Positions 36,176 through 46,304 are shown, counted from the stretch's first letter. The stretch: 64,000 nucleotides of DNA from CAVSRC01 sp963730325 (GCA_963730325.1 CAVSRC010000007.1:124001-188000), one strand, 5' to 3'. Program-made: numbers and translations. Notes: generated from the sequence alone by a model not told the origin.

Positions 36176-36966
36176 GACAGCCGCGCCCTGGCGTGCAGCG
36201 TTGCATCGTCGAGGGCGTGCAGCGCATCGAAGAGAGCCACCTGGAAGCTGCCGGGACCGGCTGCCCGGGCGATGGCCAGTTCGGCGGCGACGCCAAGGGC
36301 GGTGAGCCCGGTCGTGGCCGCCGCGAAGGGCGGCAGCCCGGCGCCGAGGAAGGCGCCGATCAGCGCGGTCGCCATGCAGCCGGTGCCGGTGACACGGGTG
36401 AGCATCACGTCGCCATTGGCGACGGCGACCGTCCTGGTGCCGTCGCTGACATAGTCTGTGGCGCCGGTGACGGCGACCACGGCGCCGGTCTCGCGGGCGA
36501 GCCGGCCGGCGGCACTCAGCGCCGCCGCGGAGCTTTCGGTGCTGTCGACGCCCTTGCCGGCGGAGGCAAGCGCGCCCGCGATCGCCATGATCTCGGAAGC
36601 ATTGCCGCGGATGACGGCAGGCTTCAGCGCCAGCAGGCGCTGAACGATCCTGGTGCGATAGGGCGTGGCGCCGACGGCGACGGGATCGAGCACCCAGGGC
36701 ACGGACCCGGCGGTCGCTGCCATGGCGGCGCGCTCCATGGCAGCGACCCAATGCGGCGACAGCGTGCCGATATTGATCACCAGCGCCTGGGCGAGCGGGG
36801 CGAAGTCCTCGACCTCCTCGACGGCATGGACCATGGCCGGCGAGGCGCCGATGGCGAGCAGGGCGTTCGCCGTCGTGTTCATGACGACGTAATTGGTGAT
36901 GTTGTGAACGAGCGGCGCGCGGGCGCGCAGCTGGCTGATGGCGGATGTCGGATCGATGGTTTCCAC
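36172..36966 (-). CDS. thiM: Hydroxyethylthiazole kinase
   Basis: Salvage kinase for 4-methyl-5-hydroxyethylthiazole, 264 residues. LVHNITNYVVMNTTANALLA, GASPAMVHAVEEVEDF, PVAVGATPYR and the catalytic region VTGTGCMATALIGAFLG (with the family Cys) are clear. GTG 36966 is the likely start, with GAGG before it; longer readings would include the riboswitch. With thiE and thiD this is a salvage operon; no thiC or thiG is in the window. Confidence 0.93.
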   Translation of the reverse strand: METIDPTSAISQLRARAPLVHNITNYVVMNTTANALLAIGASPAMVHAVEEVEDFAPLAQALVINIGTLSPHWVAAMERAAMAATAGSVPWVLDPVAVGATPYRTRIVQRLLALKPAVIRGNASEIMAIAGALASAGKGVDSTESSAAALSAAGRLARETGAVVAVTGATDYVSDGTRTVAVANGDVMLTRVTGTGCMATALIGAFLGAGLPPFAAATTGLTALGVAAELAIARAAGPGSFQVALFDALHALDDATLHARARLS

Positions 36967-37020
36967 GGCTTCCTCTTCTCGCGGGAGCCGGGATGGGCAC
37001 GCCGAGGATGAAGCGCGCCC

Positions 37021-37107
37021 GGTGACGGCTCCCTTCGCTGGCATGACCCAGATCAGGTTCGACGGGTGTGTTCTCAGCCCGCCGTGCGACGGGCACCCCT
37101 TGTCACC
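37021..37107 (-). promoter_or_regulatory. TPP riboswitch (THI element)
   Basis: On the minus strand the conserved elements follow in order: GGGGTGCCC (37091-37099), GGGCTGAGA, ACCCG, GAACCTGATCTGGGTCATGC and CAGCGAAGGGA. The closing helix P1 pairs GGTGAC with GTCACC (37102-37107 with 37021-37026). It lies 55 bases upstream of the thiM start, so TPP should repress expression of thiM-thiE-thiD, probably by hiding the start region, since no clear terminator was seen. Confidence 0.95.
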
Positions 37108-37146
37108 ACGGGCAACCATAGGACCGCGGCACGCCGCGATCAACGC

Positions 37147-38016
37147 TCACTTGCAGTAGAGCCCGCGGCTGGGGCCGGCGGTGCGCCGCTTGGCGCGGTC
37201 GAGGTGAAAGTGGTCGGTGTGATAGGAATCGGAGCCCGGTCCCAGCACCGTGGTGAAGGGCCCGCAGGCCGAGGTGCGCACCTGGCGCAGGAACGCCTCC
37301 TCGCCGCCGCCGCCGGTCCAGCCGCTCTTCACGGCGATCCAGCCGACGCCCTTGACCTTGAAGGCCGAGATGTCGATGGCGTTGCCGCGGGCGTGCTCGC
37401 TGAGCTTGGCGTCGGCCAGGCCGTCGCGATTGCGGCAGGCATAGGAGGCGGCGATCCTGAGGCCCGTCACCCTGGCGCCCAGCGTCTTCAGCGCGATCGG
37501 CTGCACCGTCTCGTCCATCCAGGCGGCGAGCGTCTCGGCGAGGCTGCAATTGAGCAGCGCCCCGGTGGAGAAGGCGACGGCGCCGCCGTCGAGCGCCTCG
37601 ACGGAAACCGGCGCGGGGATGCCGCAGGCGCCGTCTTGCATCGGCGCCAGCGCCTTCGCCGCGACGCCGAGCCGGCCAAGCATGACACCGCAGGTCGAGC
37701 GCGCTGCCGGTGGCGGCGCCTGAAGCGGCGCGGCCTCGATGCCGGTGGCCGGCGCATAGCCGAGGGCAGGCGCGGCGCCATCGCCCGGCCTCAGCCGCGG
37801 CATGGGCACGGAGAGGAGGTCGGGGGTCGCCGGCCCGGCGGGCCCGGCGGCAGGCGCGGCCTTGGGCGGGCGCAGCGCCTTCTTCACGGCCTTGGCCGGT
37901 GGCTCGACAAACCGTTCGAGAAGCCGCAGCGGGTCGTCAATCAGATCCTCGGCCCGCGCCGCACCGGTTGCGGCGAGGCAGGCAACGGCCATGAGAACCG
38001 CAGTGACGCGTCGCAC
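37147..38016 (-). CDS. Extensin-like family secreted protein
   Basis: A 289-residue exported protein. A signal peptide (VTAVLMAVACLAATGAARA) precedes a Pro/Ala-rich linker (about 35-95) and the Extensin-like C-terminal domain, which has the peptidase-like metal motifs SEHARGNAIDIS and DHFHLD, the HxxxxxxD...HxH pattern shared with D-Ala-D-Ala carboxypeptidase-like folds. Four or more cysteines (STCGVML, GACGIP, LNCSLAE, SYACRN) may form disulfides. Probably acts on the cell wall. Start GTG 38016 is tentative. Confidence 0.85.
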   Translation of the reverse strand: MRRVTAVLMAVACLAATGAARAEDLIDDPLRLLERFVEPPAKAVKKALRPPKAAPAAGPAGPATPDLLSVPMPRLRPGDGAAPALGYAPATGIEAAPLQAPPPAARSTCGVMLGRLGVAAKALAPMQDGACGIPAPVSVEALDGGAVAFSTGALLNCSLAETLAAWMDETVQPIALKTLGARVTGLRIAASYACRNRDGLADAKLSEHARGNAIDISAFKVKGVGWIAVKSGWTGGGGEEAFLRQVRTSACGPFTTVLGPGSDSYHTDHFHLDRAKRRTAGPSRGLYCK

Positions 38017-38185
38017 CGTTTGGGTCGCCCTGACTTGGAAAGCGCCCCTCCGGCGCCGACCCTGGAGCGAAACAGCATATTGCGGCCTTTTCAAGCGCGG
38101 CGTCGGCAATCCGCGGCGGTAATCGAATGGCAAGGGAATCCGGCCATGGTGCGCCGCACGCACGCCCGGACACGAGATTGCCGCG

Positions 38186-39904
38186 ATGAGACGATCGGCC
38201 GTCGTCCTCCTCATCCTCTACGCCATCCTCGGCGTCTTCTCGGCCGCCCTGCTCAATGCCGGCGTGCTGTCGATGCTGGTGATCTTCACCTTCGGGATCG
38301 GGCTCCTGTTCGGCCTGGCGCCGCTTGCCTTCCTCTACGCCACCGCCCTGCTTCCGGCCCTCTTCGCCTATGGCTTCCGCCTGCATGCGGCCTGGGTGAT
38401 CGTCATCGCCGTGGTGCCGGTGGCGCTGCTTGCGCTCGGCCCGCCGCTGCTGGCGCGCACGCTCGCCGACGTCCAGTTCGCGACGCTGACCAGCGGCGAT
38501 TTCCACAAGCGCGGGCCGCGGACGCCGAAGACCATCGAATTCGTGCGCCGGGCGCCGTTCTATGGCGGCCCCAACACGCCGCTGCGCGACGCCGTCTGCG
38601 ACGCCACCTGCCAGAAGCTCCTGCTCAATGGCGAGGTCGAGCGCGTGGTGATCGCCGCGATGCAGCCGTCCGGCTGGGTCGGCCGTCGCGTCGGCTATAC
38701 CCGCGAGCGGCTGAGCGCGTGCCCGCCGGCATTCGCCAACGGCGAGGACGCCCTGCCGGAGACCGCAAGCGCGGCGGCGCATGGCACCTGCATCGTGCCC
38801 GATGTCGAGGACAAGGCGCCCACCGCGCTCACCGTGACGGACTTCGTGCGCTATCCGCACGAGGACGGCTTCGCCGGGCCGCCGCCGACCGGCATGCTGA
38901 CGATCCCGCGGTCGATCCGGCGCCTGGATATCGTCGACCGCACGGAGGCGGAACCAGTCGTCATCCGGCACGCGACCGAGACCACCATGCGGGTGCTTGC
39001 CATGCCGCTGCTCCTGCTCCCGGGGGGCACCGGCCAGCAGCTCGAATTTGCCGAGCAATGGCAGCGCGACACGGTGGTCGACAATCCCATCGACGTCGAT
39101 GAGATCCTGCGCCGCGGCTTCGGCTTCCGGGTGGCCAAGATCGAAGGGTTCGACCGCCTCGACGAGGAGACGCTGCTGCGCCTGTTCCTCGACCGGCCGG
39201 GCGACGAACCCATCGACGACGTTGCGCAGACGGCGCTCGCAAAGGTCATGCAAGAGCTCGCCAGGCGCGCCGACCTCGACCAACCGGCCGTCGCCCTCGT
39301 CCGCGACGTCATCGCCGATCACCGTATCGCCAATGTCATGCCGGTCGGCCGCGTCCTCCAGCGTCATCCCGAACTGACCCGGCAGTTCATGCCGGACGTC
39401 CTGGCGCGGTTCGACTGGCAGGAGGCGGCGGGCACCCGCGACACCTACTCGCCCCTCGCCGTCGAAGTCATGCGGCTGACGACGGCGGAGCTTCGGCCCT
39501 ATGGCGAGCGGCTTGCCGGCTTCGTCGCCGACGGCGCCAAATGGGCCTGGGTCTTCGTGCCGCGCCTGGGCGATCTCTCGGCAGACCCGGTGCCGCTGCT
39601 TGGTCGTGCGCTCGCCTCGGATTCGATCGCCTATCAGCGCCACGCGGTCACCGGCATCTGCCGGCTCGATCCGGCCATCGCCGCGCCGTTGGCCGAGCCG
39701 CTGATCGGCTATCTCGACCAGGTCAAGCTCGGCCGCGCACCGCCGTGGGATTTCGTCACCGGCATCGTGGCGCTGCGCCGCTTCGGCCGCGACGATGCGG
39801 TGGAGCGGCTCCTCGGCCGCCTTACGGCGGACCAGCGGGCGCAGTTCGACCGCAGGATGAAGCGCCGCCAGCCGGGCGACACGGTCGATAGCTGCCGCAG
39901 TTAG
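38186..39904 (+). CDS. Membrane-anchored protein of unknown function
   Basis: A 572-residue protein that I do not recognise. Three membrane segments fill residues 1-90 (RRSAVVLLILYAILGVFSAA; LSMLVIFTFGIGLLFGLAPL; AAWVIVIAVVPVALLALGPP). A soluble part of about 480 residues follows with four cysteines in VCDATCQK, SACPPAF and TCIVPD, fit for disulfides in the periplasm, and a helical C-terminal half (YQRHAVTGICRLDPAIAAPL) that could form HEAT-like repeats. Stands alone between divergent genes. Confidence 0.75.
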   Translation: MRRSAVVLLILYAILGVFSAALLNAGVLSMLVIFTFGIGLLFGLAPLAFLYATALLPALFAYGFRLHAAWVIVIAVVPVALLALGPPLLARTLADVQFATLTSGDFHKRGPRTPKTIEFVRRAPFYGGPNTPLRDAVCDATCQKLLLNGEVERVVIAAMQPSGWVGRRVGYTRERLSACPPAFANGEDALPETASAAAHGTCIVPDVEDKAPTALTVTDFVRYPHEDGFAGPPPTGMLTIPRSIRRLDIVDRTEAEPVVIRHATETTMRVLAMPLLLLPGGTGQQLEFAEQWQRDTVVDNPIDVDEILRRGFGFRVAKIEGFDRLDEETLLRLFLDRPGDEPIDDVAQTALAKVMQELARRADLDQPAVALVRDVIADHRIANVMPVGRVLQRHPELTRQFMPDVLARFDWQEAAGTRDTYSPLAVEVMRLTTAELRPYGERLAGFVADGAKWAWVFVPRLGDLSADPVPLLGRALASDSIAYQRHAVTGICRLDPAIAAPLAEPLIGYLDQVKLGRAPPWDFVTGIVALRRFGRDDAVERLLGRLTADQRAQFDRRMKRRQPGDTVDSCRS

Positions 39905-39921
39905 GGCATTCGCAAAGCACT

Positions 39922-40455
39922 CTAGGCCCGCGCGGCGATCGCTTCCTGGTGCAGCGCCAGCCCGTGGACGTCGAAGCAGCAGAAGATCACCCGCTGGAGC
40001 AGTCCGGGCTCGTCCTCGATGAAGTCGGCGACGGTATCGACGGCGATCACCGCGGCGCGCTCGGCGGGAAATCCGTAGATGCCGGTGGAGATGGACGGGA
40101 AGGCGATCGAGGTCAGCCCCTGGTCCCGGGCGATCTCCAGGGAGCGCCGGTAGCAGGAGGCGAGCAGCGCGTCCTCGTCGGCGCGGCCGCCGCGCCAGAC
40201 GGGACCGACCGCGTGGATGACATGGCGGGCCGGCAGGCGGTAGCCCGCGGTGATCTTGGCATCGCCCGTGTCGCAGCCGCCAAGCGTGCGGCACGCCTCG
40301 CGCAGTTGCGGCCCGGCCACGCGGTGGATGGCGCCGTCGACGCCGCCGCCACCGAGGAGCGAGGTGTTGGCGGCGTTGACGATGGCGTCAACGGCAAGCG
40401 TGGTGATGTCGGCGCAGATCGCCTGGAGAACAACTTTCGGCTGCGCTTCGTTCAT
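39922..40455 (-). CDS. Macro domain protein, O-acetyl-ADP-ribose deacetylase type
   Basis: A 177-residue single macro domain (YmdB/MacroD-like). ADP-ribose site motifs: DAIVNAANTSLLGGGGVDGA with the catalytic Asn/Asp region, and SIAFPSISTGIYGFP for the diphosphate loop. Such enzymes remove acetyl from O-acetyl-ADP-ribose or ADP-ribose from proteins. It converges on the membrane protein gene. Confidence 0.9.
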   Translation of the reverse strand: MNEAQPKVVLQAICADITTLAVDAIVNAANTSLLGGGGVDGAIHRVAGPQLREACRTLGGCDTGDAKITAGYRLPARHVIHAVGPVWRGGRADEDALLASCYRRSLEIARDQGLTSIAFPSISTGIYGFPAERAAVIAVDTVADFIEDEPGLLQRVIFCCFDVHGLALHQEAIAARA

Positions 40456-40784
40456 CGTGCGGCCTCCCGTCTCTCATCCTCGGTCGCGCTTCCGGGGATA
40501 GTCCGCCGATGTGGCCGCCATGGGGCACGTCGGCAACGGAGGCGAAGCATGGCTGAGAGCATCGGCAACGACCTCGTCCAGCGGCCGGCCGGGAGCGGCG
40601 TCGGTCAGGTCCCGGGCGTCCGGCGATTATGGTCGGGCGGGGCGCCGGATCAAGTTCGTCCGCGCCGGCGGCAGGGTCCGGACGGTGTGGCCGGCGTCAC
40701 CTGCGGGCTTTGTGAATCGGGGCAAAGGCTTTACATCTTCCGCCGGAAGTTCACTGGAGGCGGCATCCAAAGGAGGAATCCACC
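40456..40784. other. Intergenic region without a recognised gene
   Basis: These 329 bases lie between the leftward macro-domain gene and the rightward secreted-protein gene. An ATG at 40549 opens a frame that runs into the next gene, but its composition (Arg/Gly/Pro-rich) is that of a shadow frame. I saw no repeat or RNA motif; the right part, near AAAGGAGGA at 40769-40777, holds the ribosome site of the next gene. Confidence 0.4.
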
Positions 40785-41228
40785 ATGCGGCTTTTCAAGC
40801 GTTTCCGTTCGGCTCTCGTTGCTCTGGTCGCCATTGTCGGCGCCAGCCTGGCTGCGTCGGCGGCGCTCGCCGATAGCGGCTCGATGAGCATCCATATCGT
40901 CAAGGGCGGCTTCATGATCGGCGCGTCTGCCGGCAGCGGAACGCTGACCTTCCACGGCCGGCGCTATCGGCTCGATATCGGCGGCATCAGCGGCGGCCTG
41001 GTGATCGGCGCCGCCAAGGCCGACTTCTACGGCACGGTCAGCCATATCCGCCGTCCGTCGGATGTTGCCGGCGTCTATGCCGCGGTCGGCGCCGGCGCTG
41101 CCGGCGTCAAGGGCCCGGGCGCGATCCTGCTCAAGAACGCGAAGGGTGCGTTGCTCGAGCTCTCCGGCCGGCAGACCGGCCTGATGATCAATGCCGATCT
41201 CTCCGGCATGGCGATCGGCCTGAAATAG
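40785..41228 (+). CDS. Small exported glycine-rich beta protein, unknown function
   Basis: A 147-residue protein with a signal peptide (FRSALVALVAIVGASLAASA, cleavage near LADS). The mature part has a regular Gly/Ile/Ala pattern: SMSIHIVKGGFMIGASAGSG, DIGGISGGLVIGAAKADFYG and AVGAGAAGVKGPGAILLKNA, suggestive of a beta-sandwich or membrane-associated sheet and a little like the EipA/DUF1134 or SYLF lipid-binding families, though I cannot assign it. An AAAGGAGG site precedes ATG 40785; a terminator follows. Confidence 0.72.
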   Translation: MRLFKRFRSALVALVAIVGASLAASAALADSGSMSIHIVKGGFMIGASAGSGTLTFHGRRYRLDIGGISGGLVIGAAKADFYGTVSHIRRPSDVAGVYAAVGAGAAGVKGPGAILLKNAKGALLELSGRQTGLMINADLSGMAIGLK

Positions 41229-41244
41229 GCGCGGGTACCAATTC

Positions 41245-41279
41245 GGGCGGCGGCGGTTTGCGGCTGCCGCCGCCCTGTT
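41245..41279 (+). terminator. Hairpin terminator after the exported protein
   Basis: GGGCGGCGGC (41245-41254) and GCCGCCGCCC (41266-41275) are perfect complements, followed by TGTTTCG. Confidence 0.55.
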
Positions 41280-41308
41280 TCGCTTAACCAACCGGCAGGG
41301 GCGTCTCC

Positions 41309-41626
41309 ATGGCCTCCCCGAAATGGGCACCCATGGCCACCGCGCCGCGCGACGGCAGCCTGGTTCTGGTGCGGCTGCGCGCCAGCGAGCAGGGACCGGC
41401 GGAGGTCGATGCCGTGCGCTGGGCGGTGTCGGCGCGTTCGGGCGAGGAAGGCTGGGTCGCCAACGATTCCGATCCCTTCGCCCGCGTCGCCTATGGCGAG
41501 GGCGAGCTGGCCGGCTGGTCGCCGCTGCCCACCCAGTTGCCGCCGCTGCGTTCCGAGCGCCTCGCCGCCGGCGATCCCCCGCCCGCGTCCGACACGCCGG
41601 ACGAGGCGGACGGGGGAGGGATCTGA
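41309..41626 (+). CDS. Small protein of unknown function
   Basis: A 105-residue protein beginning MASPKWAPMATAPRDGSLVL. The W-x-P-M-x-TAPRDG start recalls short proteins seen in rhizobia and their phages (sometimes listed as DUF551-like), with a short beta segment after it and a disordered acidic tail (PPPASDTPDEADGGGI). No partner is evident. The reading is moderately supported by codon pattern only. Confidence 0.6.
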   Translation: MASPKWAPMATAPRDGSLVLVRLRASEQGPAEVDAVRWAVSARSGEEGWVANDSDPFARVAYGEGELAGWSPLPTQLPPLRSERLAAGDPPPASDTPDEADGGGI

Positions 41627-41808
41627 GGGGCGTCAGTCGCAGTCGTCGGGCGTGATGTTGCCGGCGCCGCGTTCCTCGACCTGGCCGCGGGGCCGTCTTG
41701 CGCCGGTGATCCGCATCACAGACGCGGCCCGCCTTTTCGCTTAAGTCGGGGCACAAATGCCCCGGCCCCGGCCGGAAGCGCACCATTCCTCTTGCAGAGA
41801 GCAGACCC

Positions 41809-42666
41809 ATGCGTGCCGTTTCCAGCGGCCCCGCCCGCGCCGGGCTCGTCTATGCGATCGCCATCGGACTGGCCATCCTGATTGCGGCCTTCGGCGGCCG
41901 GATCGGCGAGGTCGCGCCGTTGGTGACGATGCTGACGCCGGCCGTCGCCGTCGTTCTTGTGATGCTGACGACCGGCGAGGCACGATCGCGTTCCGCCTGG
42001 CGCGGGCTCGGCCTCGTGCGCTTGGGGCTCCGCGGCTGGCCGCTCGCCGTCCTGGTTCCGGCGCTGGTTCTTCTGGCCAGCTATGCCGCCATCTGGGCGC
42101 TCGGCCTCGGCGCGCTGATGCCGCCCGCGCTCACGCGCAGCCTGCCGGCAACGATTGTCCACACGGCCATCGGTTTTGTCATCGGCATGGTGCTGGCGAT
42201 GGGCGAGGAGGTCGGCTGGCGCGGCTACATGCTGCCGCACCTTGCCGCCATCGGCCCGCTCCGCGCCATGCTGCTGGTCGGCCTGCTGCACGGCACCTGG
42301 CACCTGCCGCTGATCGTGATGACGCCTTACTACCACCCCGACGGCAATCTGCTCTTCGTCGTGCCGCTGTTCCTGGTTGCGCTGACGCTGGCCGGCGTCT
42401 TCTACGGCTGGCTGCGGCTGACGACGGGCAGCGTCTGGCCGGTTGCGGTCGCCCACGCCGTCTTCAACGACGTGCTTGATGCGCTGAACGGCGTGACCGT
42501 CGCCAATGTGCCGGGCGCGCTGGAATATGTCGGCGGCGAGAGCGGCGTTTTGGTCATCGCGGGCCTTGTGGCCATCGCGGTCTTTGTCGCGTGGCGCATG
42601 CGGACCGCTGAGGCGGTTGGCGAGAAGGGTACGCCGCTCACGCCCCTTGCCAAGGAACGACCGTGA
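41809..42666 (+). CDS. CPBP family intramembrane metalloprotease
   Basis: A 285-residue membrane protein with about seven to eight hydrophobic segments. The CAAX/bacteriocin-processing motifs are intact: motif 1 EEVGWRGYMLP (Glu-Glu and Arg), motif 2 LLHGTWHLPL (His), and motif 3 VAVAHAVFND (His and Asn/Asp). Family members act in protein processing or bacteriocin self-immunity; the substrate is unknown. The 3' end overlaps the converging nucleotidyltransferase gene by 29 bases. Confidence 0.88.
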   Translation: MRAVSSGPARAGLVYAIAIGLAILIAAFGGRIGEVAPLVTMLTPAVAVVLVMLTTGEARSRSAWRGLGLVRLGLRGWPLAVLVPALVLLASYAAIWALGLGALMPPALTRSLPATIVHTAIGFVIGMVLAMGEEVGWRGYMLPHLAAIGPLRAMLLVGLLHGTWHLPLIVMTPYYHPDGNLLFVVPLFLVALTLAGVFYGWLRLTTGSVWPVAVAHAVFNDVLDALNGVTVANVPGALEYVGGESGVLVIAGLVAIAVFVAWRMRTAEAVGEKGTPLTPLAKERP

Positions 42667-43222
42667 GGCGCGGATAGAGCGCCTTGCGGCGCGCGGCTTT
42701 CGCCACATAGTGCGCTTCGGGTCCGATCGCCCGCGGGTTTGGCCGGTGGACGAAGCCGAAGAGGTCGTCGAAGCCATAGGGCGCGTAGACCTCGAAGGCG
42801 CCACCGCCGGTCGGGTGGATGCCGAACATCGAGGGCGTTTCGAGAAAGATGTCGATGCCGGCGCGCGCCGAGGTCAGGCGCGGATAGCCGCTGGTGCCGT
42901 TCCTGCGGTCGAACCAGAGATGGACGCGCGCCTGGTTGCGCAGTTCGATCTCGGCATCGAGGTCGGCGAAGGCTGCCGCCGTCCGCCTGATGACGCGGTC
43001 CTCCGCCTCCCATGACAGGTCGGGATCGAAATAGAACACGTCGTAGTCCTTGATGCCGTCGGTGGGCGGGCGCCCGTCCAGCGCGTTCCACACGGTTTGC
43101 ATGAGCGCGCCGGCGGTGATCCAGCAGTCGGGAACGGCCAGCGCCGGCAGGCGGTCGATGAGCGCGGCCACCACCGGATTGGTCGCCACCAGATCGCGGA
43201 AGCGGTCTTCCTGAGTCGGCAT
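42638..43222 (-). CDS. Nucleotidyltransferase family protein (NTP_transf_6 / DUF925 type)
   Basis: A 194-residue protein: DCWITAGALMQTVWNALDGR followed by GIKDYDVFYFDPDLSWEAED, where the D-Y-D-V-F-Y-F-D cluster gives the two metal carboxylates, then RVHLWFDRRNG and a third-acid region (AGIDIFLETPSMFGI). This matches the family of minimal nucleotidyltransferases of unknown substrate. The end (AKAARRKALYPRLTVVPW) is conserved in it. Start ATG 43222. Confidence 0.85.
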   Translation of the reverse strand: MPTQEDRFRDLVATNPVVAALIDRLPALAVPDCWITAGALMQTVWNALDGRPPTDGIKDYDVFYFDPDLSWEAEDRVIRRTAAAFADLDAEIELRNQARVHLWFDRRNGTSGYPRLTSARAGIDIFLETPSMFGIHPTGGGAFEVYAPYGFDDLFGFVHRPNPRAIGPEAHYVAKAARRKALYPRLTVVPWQGA

Positions 43223-43300
43223 GGGCCGATGCTAGCGACCGCGTCGCCGTTCGCCAGCCGGCCGGCCCATTGATGGTGACAGACTGCTGACAGGCCTGCC

Positions 43301-44083
43301 TCACGCCGCCAGCCAGCCGCCGTCCATGGTGATCAGCGAGCCGGTCATGTTCTTCGCCGCGTCGGAGCAGAGGAACACCGCGAGCCCGCCGATCTCCTCC
43401 ACCGTGACGAACTGCTTGGTCGGCTGCGCGGCCAGCATGACGTCGCGCTTCACCTCATCGGCGGTCATGTTGCGCGCCTTCATGGTGTCGGGGATCTGCT
43501 TTTCGACCAGCGGCGTCCACACATAGCCGGGGCAGATGGCGTTGACGGTGATGCCCTGCTCGGCCGTCTCCAGCGCCACCACCTTGGTCAGCCCGCCAAG
43601 CCCATGCTTGGCGGCGACATAGGCCGCCTTGTAAGGCGAGGCGTTGAGGGCATGGGCGCTCGCCGTCATGATGATGCGGCCCCAGCCCCTGGCGCGCATC
43701 CTGGGCAGCGCGGCGCGGATGCAGTGAAAGGCCGAGGACAGGTTGATGGCGATGATCGCGTTCCACTTGTCGATCGGGAACTCGTCCACCGGCGCCACAT
43801 GCTGGATGCCGGCATTGGGGCAGAGCACGTCGATGGCGCCGAACTCTTTCTCGGCCTCGGCGATCATGGCGGCGATCTCGTCGGGCTCTCGCATGTCGGC
43901 GGGCGAATAGCGCACCTCGACCCCCATGGCGTTGGCGAGTTCGTTGCGCAGCGTCTCGATCTCGGTCAACTCGCCGAAGCCGTTGAGAACGACGTTGCAG
44001 CCCTCCTGGGCCAACGCCCGGGCGAGGCCCAGGCCGATGCCCGAGGTCGATCCGGTAATGAGCGCCGTCTTGCCCTTGAGCAT
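43301..44083 (-). CDS. bdhA: 3-hydroxybutyrate dehydrogenase
   Basis: NAD-dependent SDR of 260 residues that oxidises D-3-hydroxybutyrate to acetoacetate when polyhydroxybutyrate is used. Cofactor loop ALITGSTSGIGLGLARAL; catalytic Ser/Tyr/Lys in MTASAHALNASPYKAAYVAA and following KHG; ICPGYVWTPLVEKQIPDTMK has the Gln typical of this enzyme. ATG 44083. A TTGCA-type site 42 bases upstream matches motifs in front of phaA, so PhaR may control both. Confidence 0.92.
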   Translation of the reverse strand: MLKGKTALITGSTSGIGLGLARALAQEGCNVVLNGFGELTEIETLRNELANAMGVEVRYSPADMREPDEIAAMIAEAEKEFGAIDVLCPNAGIQHVAPVDEFPIDKWNAIIAINLSSAFHCIRAALPRMRARGWGRIIMTASAHALNASPYKAAYVAAKHGLGGLTKVVALETAEQGITVNAICPGYVWTPLVEKQIPDTMKARNMTADEVKRDVMLAAQPTKQFVTVEEIGGLAVFLCSDAAKNMTGSLITMDGGWLAA

Positions 44084-44124
44084 GGTCCTTCCCCCGAAGC
44101 CGCCGGCCCCCGATCCGGTATATA

Positions 44125-44138
44125 TTGCATTGCAGCAA
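44125..44138. promoter_or_regulatory. Candidate PhaR site in front of bdhA
   Basis: TTGCATTGCAGCAA lies between the divergent bdhA and Fur-type genes. It fits the consensus TTGCANTGCARC that also describes two sites before phaA (54843 and 54885). Binding is inferred from the shared pattern only. Confidence 0.5.
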
Positions 44139-44243
44139 GAGCGGAAAGGATGCATGGCGGAGCCGGGCGGCCTATATGGAGCCGGGGAGGGAACAGCCCG
44201 CTCCGGTTCGTCTTCCTGGAGACCGGGTGCTAGAATCACCGAG

Positions 44244-44879
44244 ATGACTGCAATCAGCCCTGTCCTGGAACATCGCGAGCACGACCACGCGCGCTGCGCG
44301 GCCGCGGCGCTCGACCATGCCGAGGCGGTCTGCGCCCGCGAGGGCCTGCGATTCACGCCCCAGCGCCGGCAGGTGCTCACGGCGCTGCTGGAGAGCCACG
44401 TGCCGGCATCGGCCTATGACGTCATCGACCGGCTCGCCACCGGCGACCACCGGCCGGCACCGATCTCGGTCTATCGGGCGCTCGATTTCCTGGTGGAGCA
44501 CAATCTCGCCCACCGCATCGAATCGAAGAACGCCTATATCGCCTGCGACCGCGGCGCGGATTGCGCGCCGGGCGCGACCCTCTTCCTCATCTGCGACAAG
44601 TGCGGCGCCGCGGCGGAAGCCTCGTCCGAGGCGCTTGGCCGGCTGGTCCATGCCGAGACCCTCAGCCGCGGTTTCCAGCCGCGCCAGCATGTGCTGGAAG
44701 TGCGCGGCCTCTGCGCCCGCTGCCGGGCCGCTGCCAAAGGCATGAGCGGCATGGAATTGTCAAACGGCGCCCCAATCCTCTCCGGTACCCTTGGGGAACT
44801 TTCACCCCGCCGGATGAAGGCGGCGCCTGCCGTATTCGTCCCCTCTCCCCTTGCGGGAGAGGGACAGGGTGAGGGGTGA
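44244..44879 (+). CDS. Fur family regulator, Zur-like
   Basis: Metal-dependent repressor. The winged helix is LRFTPQRRQVLTALLESHVP followed by ISVYRALDFLVEHNLAHRIE; zinc sites are ICDKCGAA and GLCARCRAA (two CxxC pairs), and HVLEVRGLC gives a regulatory His. The build resembles zinc-sensing Zur more than iron-sensing Fur, because it lacks the HHDH motif. The normal protein should end near residue 165; the frame runs on to 211 residues through a palindromic repeat (end PSPLAGEGQGEG). Start ATG 44244. Confidence 0.85.
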   Translation: MTAISPVLEHREHDHARCAAAALDHAEAVCAREGLRFTPQRRQVLTALLESHVPASAYDVIDRLATGDHRPAPISVYRALDFLVEHNLAHRIESKNAYIACDRGADCAPGATLFLICDKCGAAAEASSEALGRLVHAETLSRGFQPRQHVLEVRGLCARCRAAAKGMSGMELSNGAPILSGTLGELSPRRMKAAPAVFVPSPLAGEGQGEG

Positions 44880-44950
44880 AGGCATGGCCGTGCCCGTACC
44901 CCCCTCCCGGACCGCTGCGCGGTCCACCCTCGCACCGCAAGGGGAGAGGG
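44841..44950. repeat. Palindromic repeat element (C/G-rich, 110 bases)
   Basis: Ends CCCTCTCCCCTTGCGG (44841-44856) and CCGCAAGGGGAGAGGG (44935-44950) are perfect 16-base inverted repeats. The centre holds GTGAAGGCATGGCCGTGCC, nearly the same as 49674-49692. It begins inside the extended Fur reading frame and ends about 60 bases before ispG. Confidence 0.75.
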
Positions 44951-45012
44951 TTTGCCCCGTGCCACTGGCGAGCACCCTGCCCCTTGCGCGGGGTGAAGCG
45001 GAGTAACCGGCA

Positions 45013-46270
<1,258 letters not shown>

Positions 46271-46304
46271 CCCGCGCACAGACAGGTTCAAGGAAGGAGC
46301 CGAC

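Noticed and set aside
40549..40886. Small gene before the exported protein
   Set aside because: Overlaps the following gene in another frame, lacks a ribosome site and has shadow composition.
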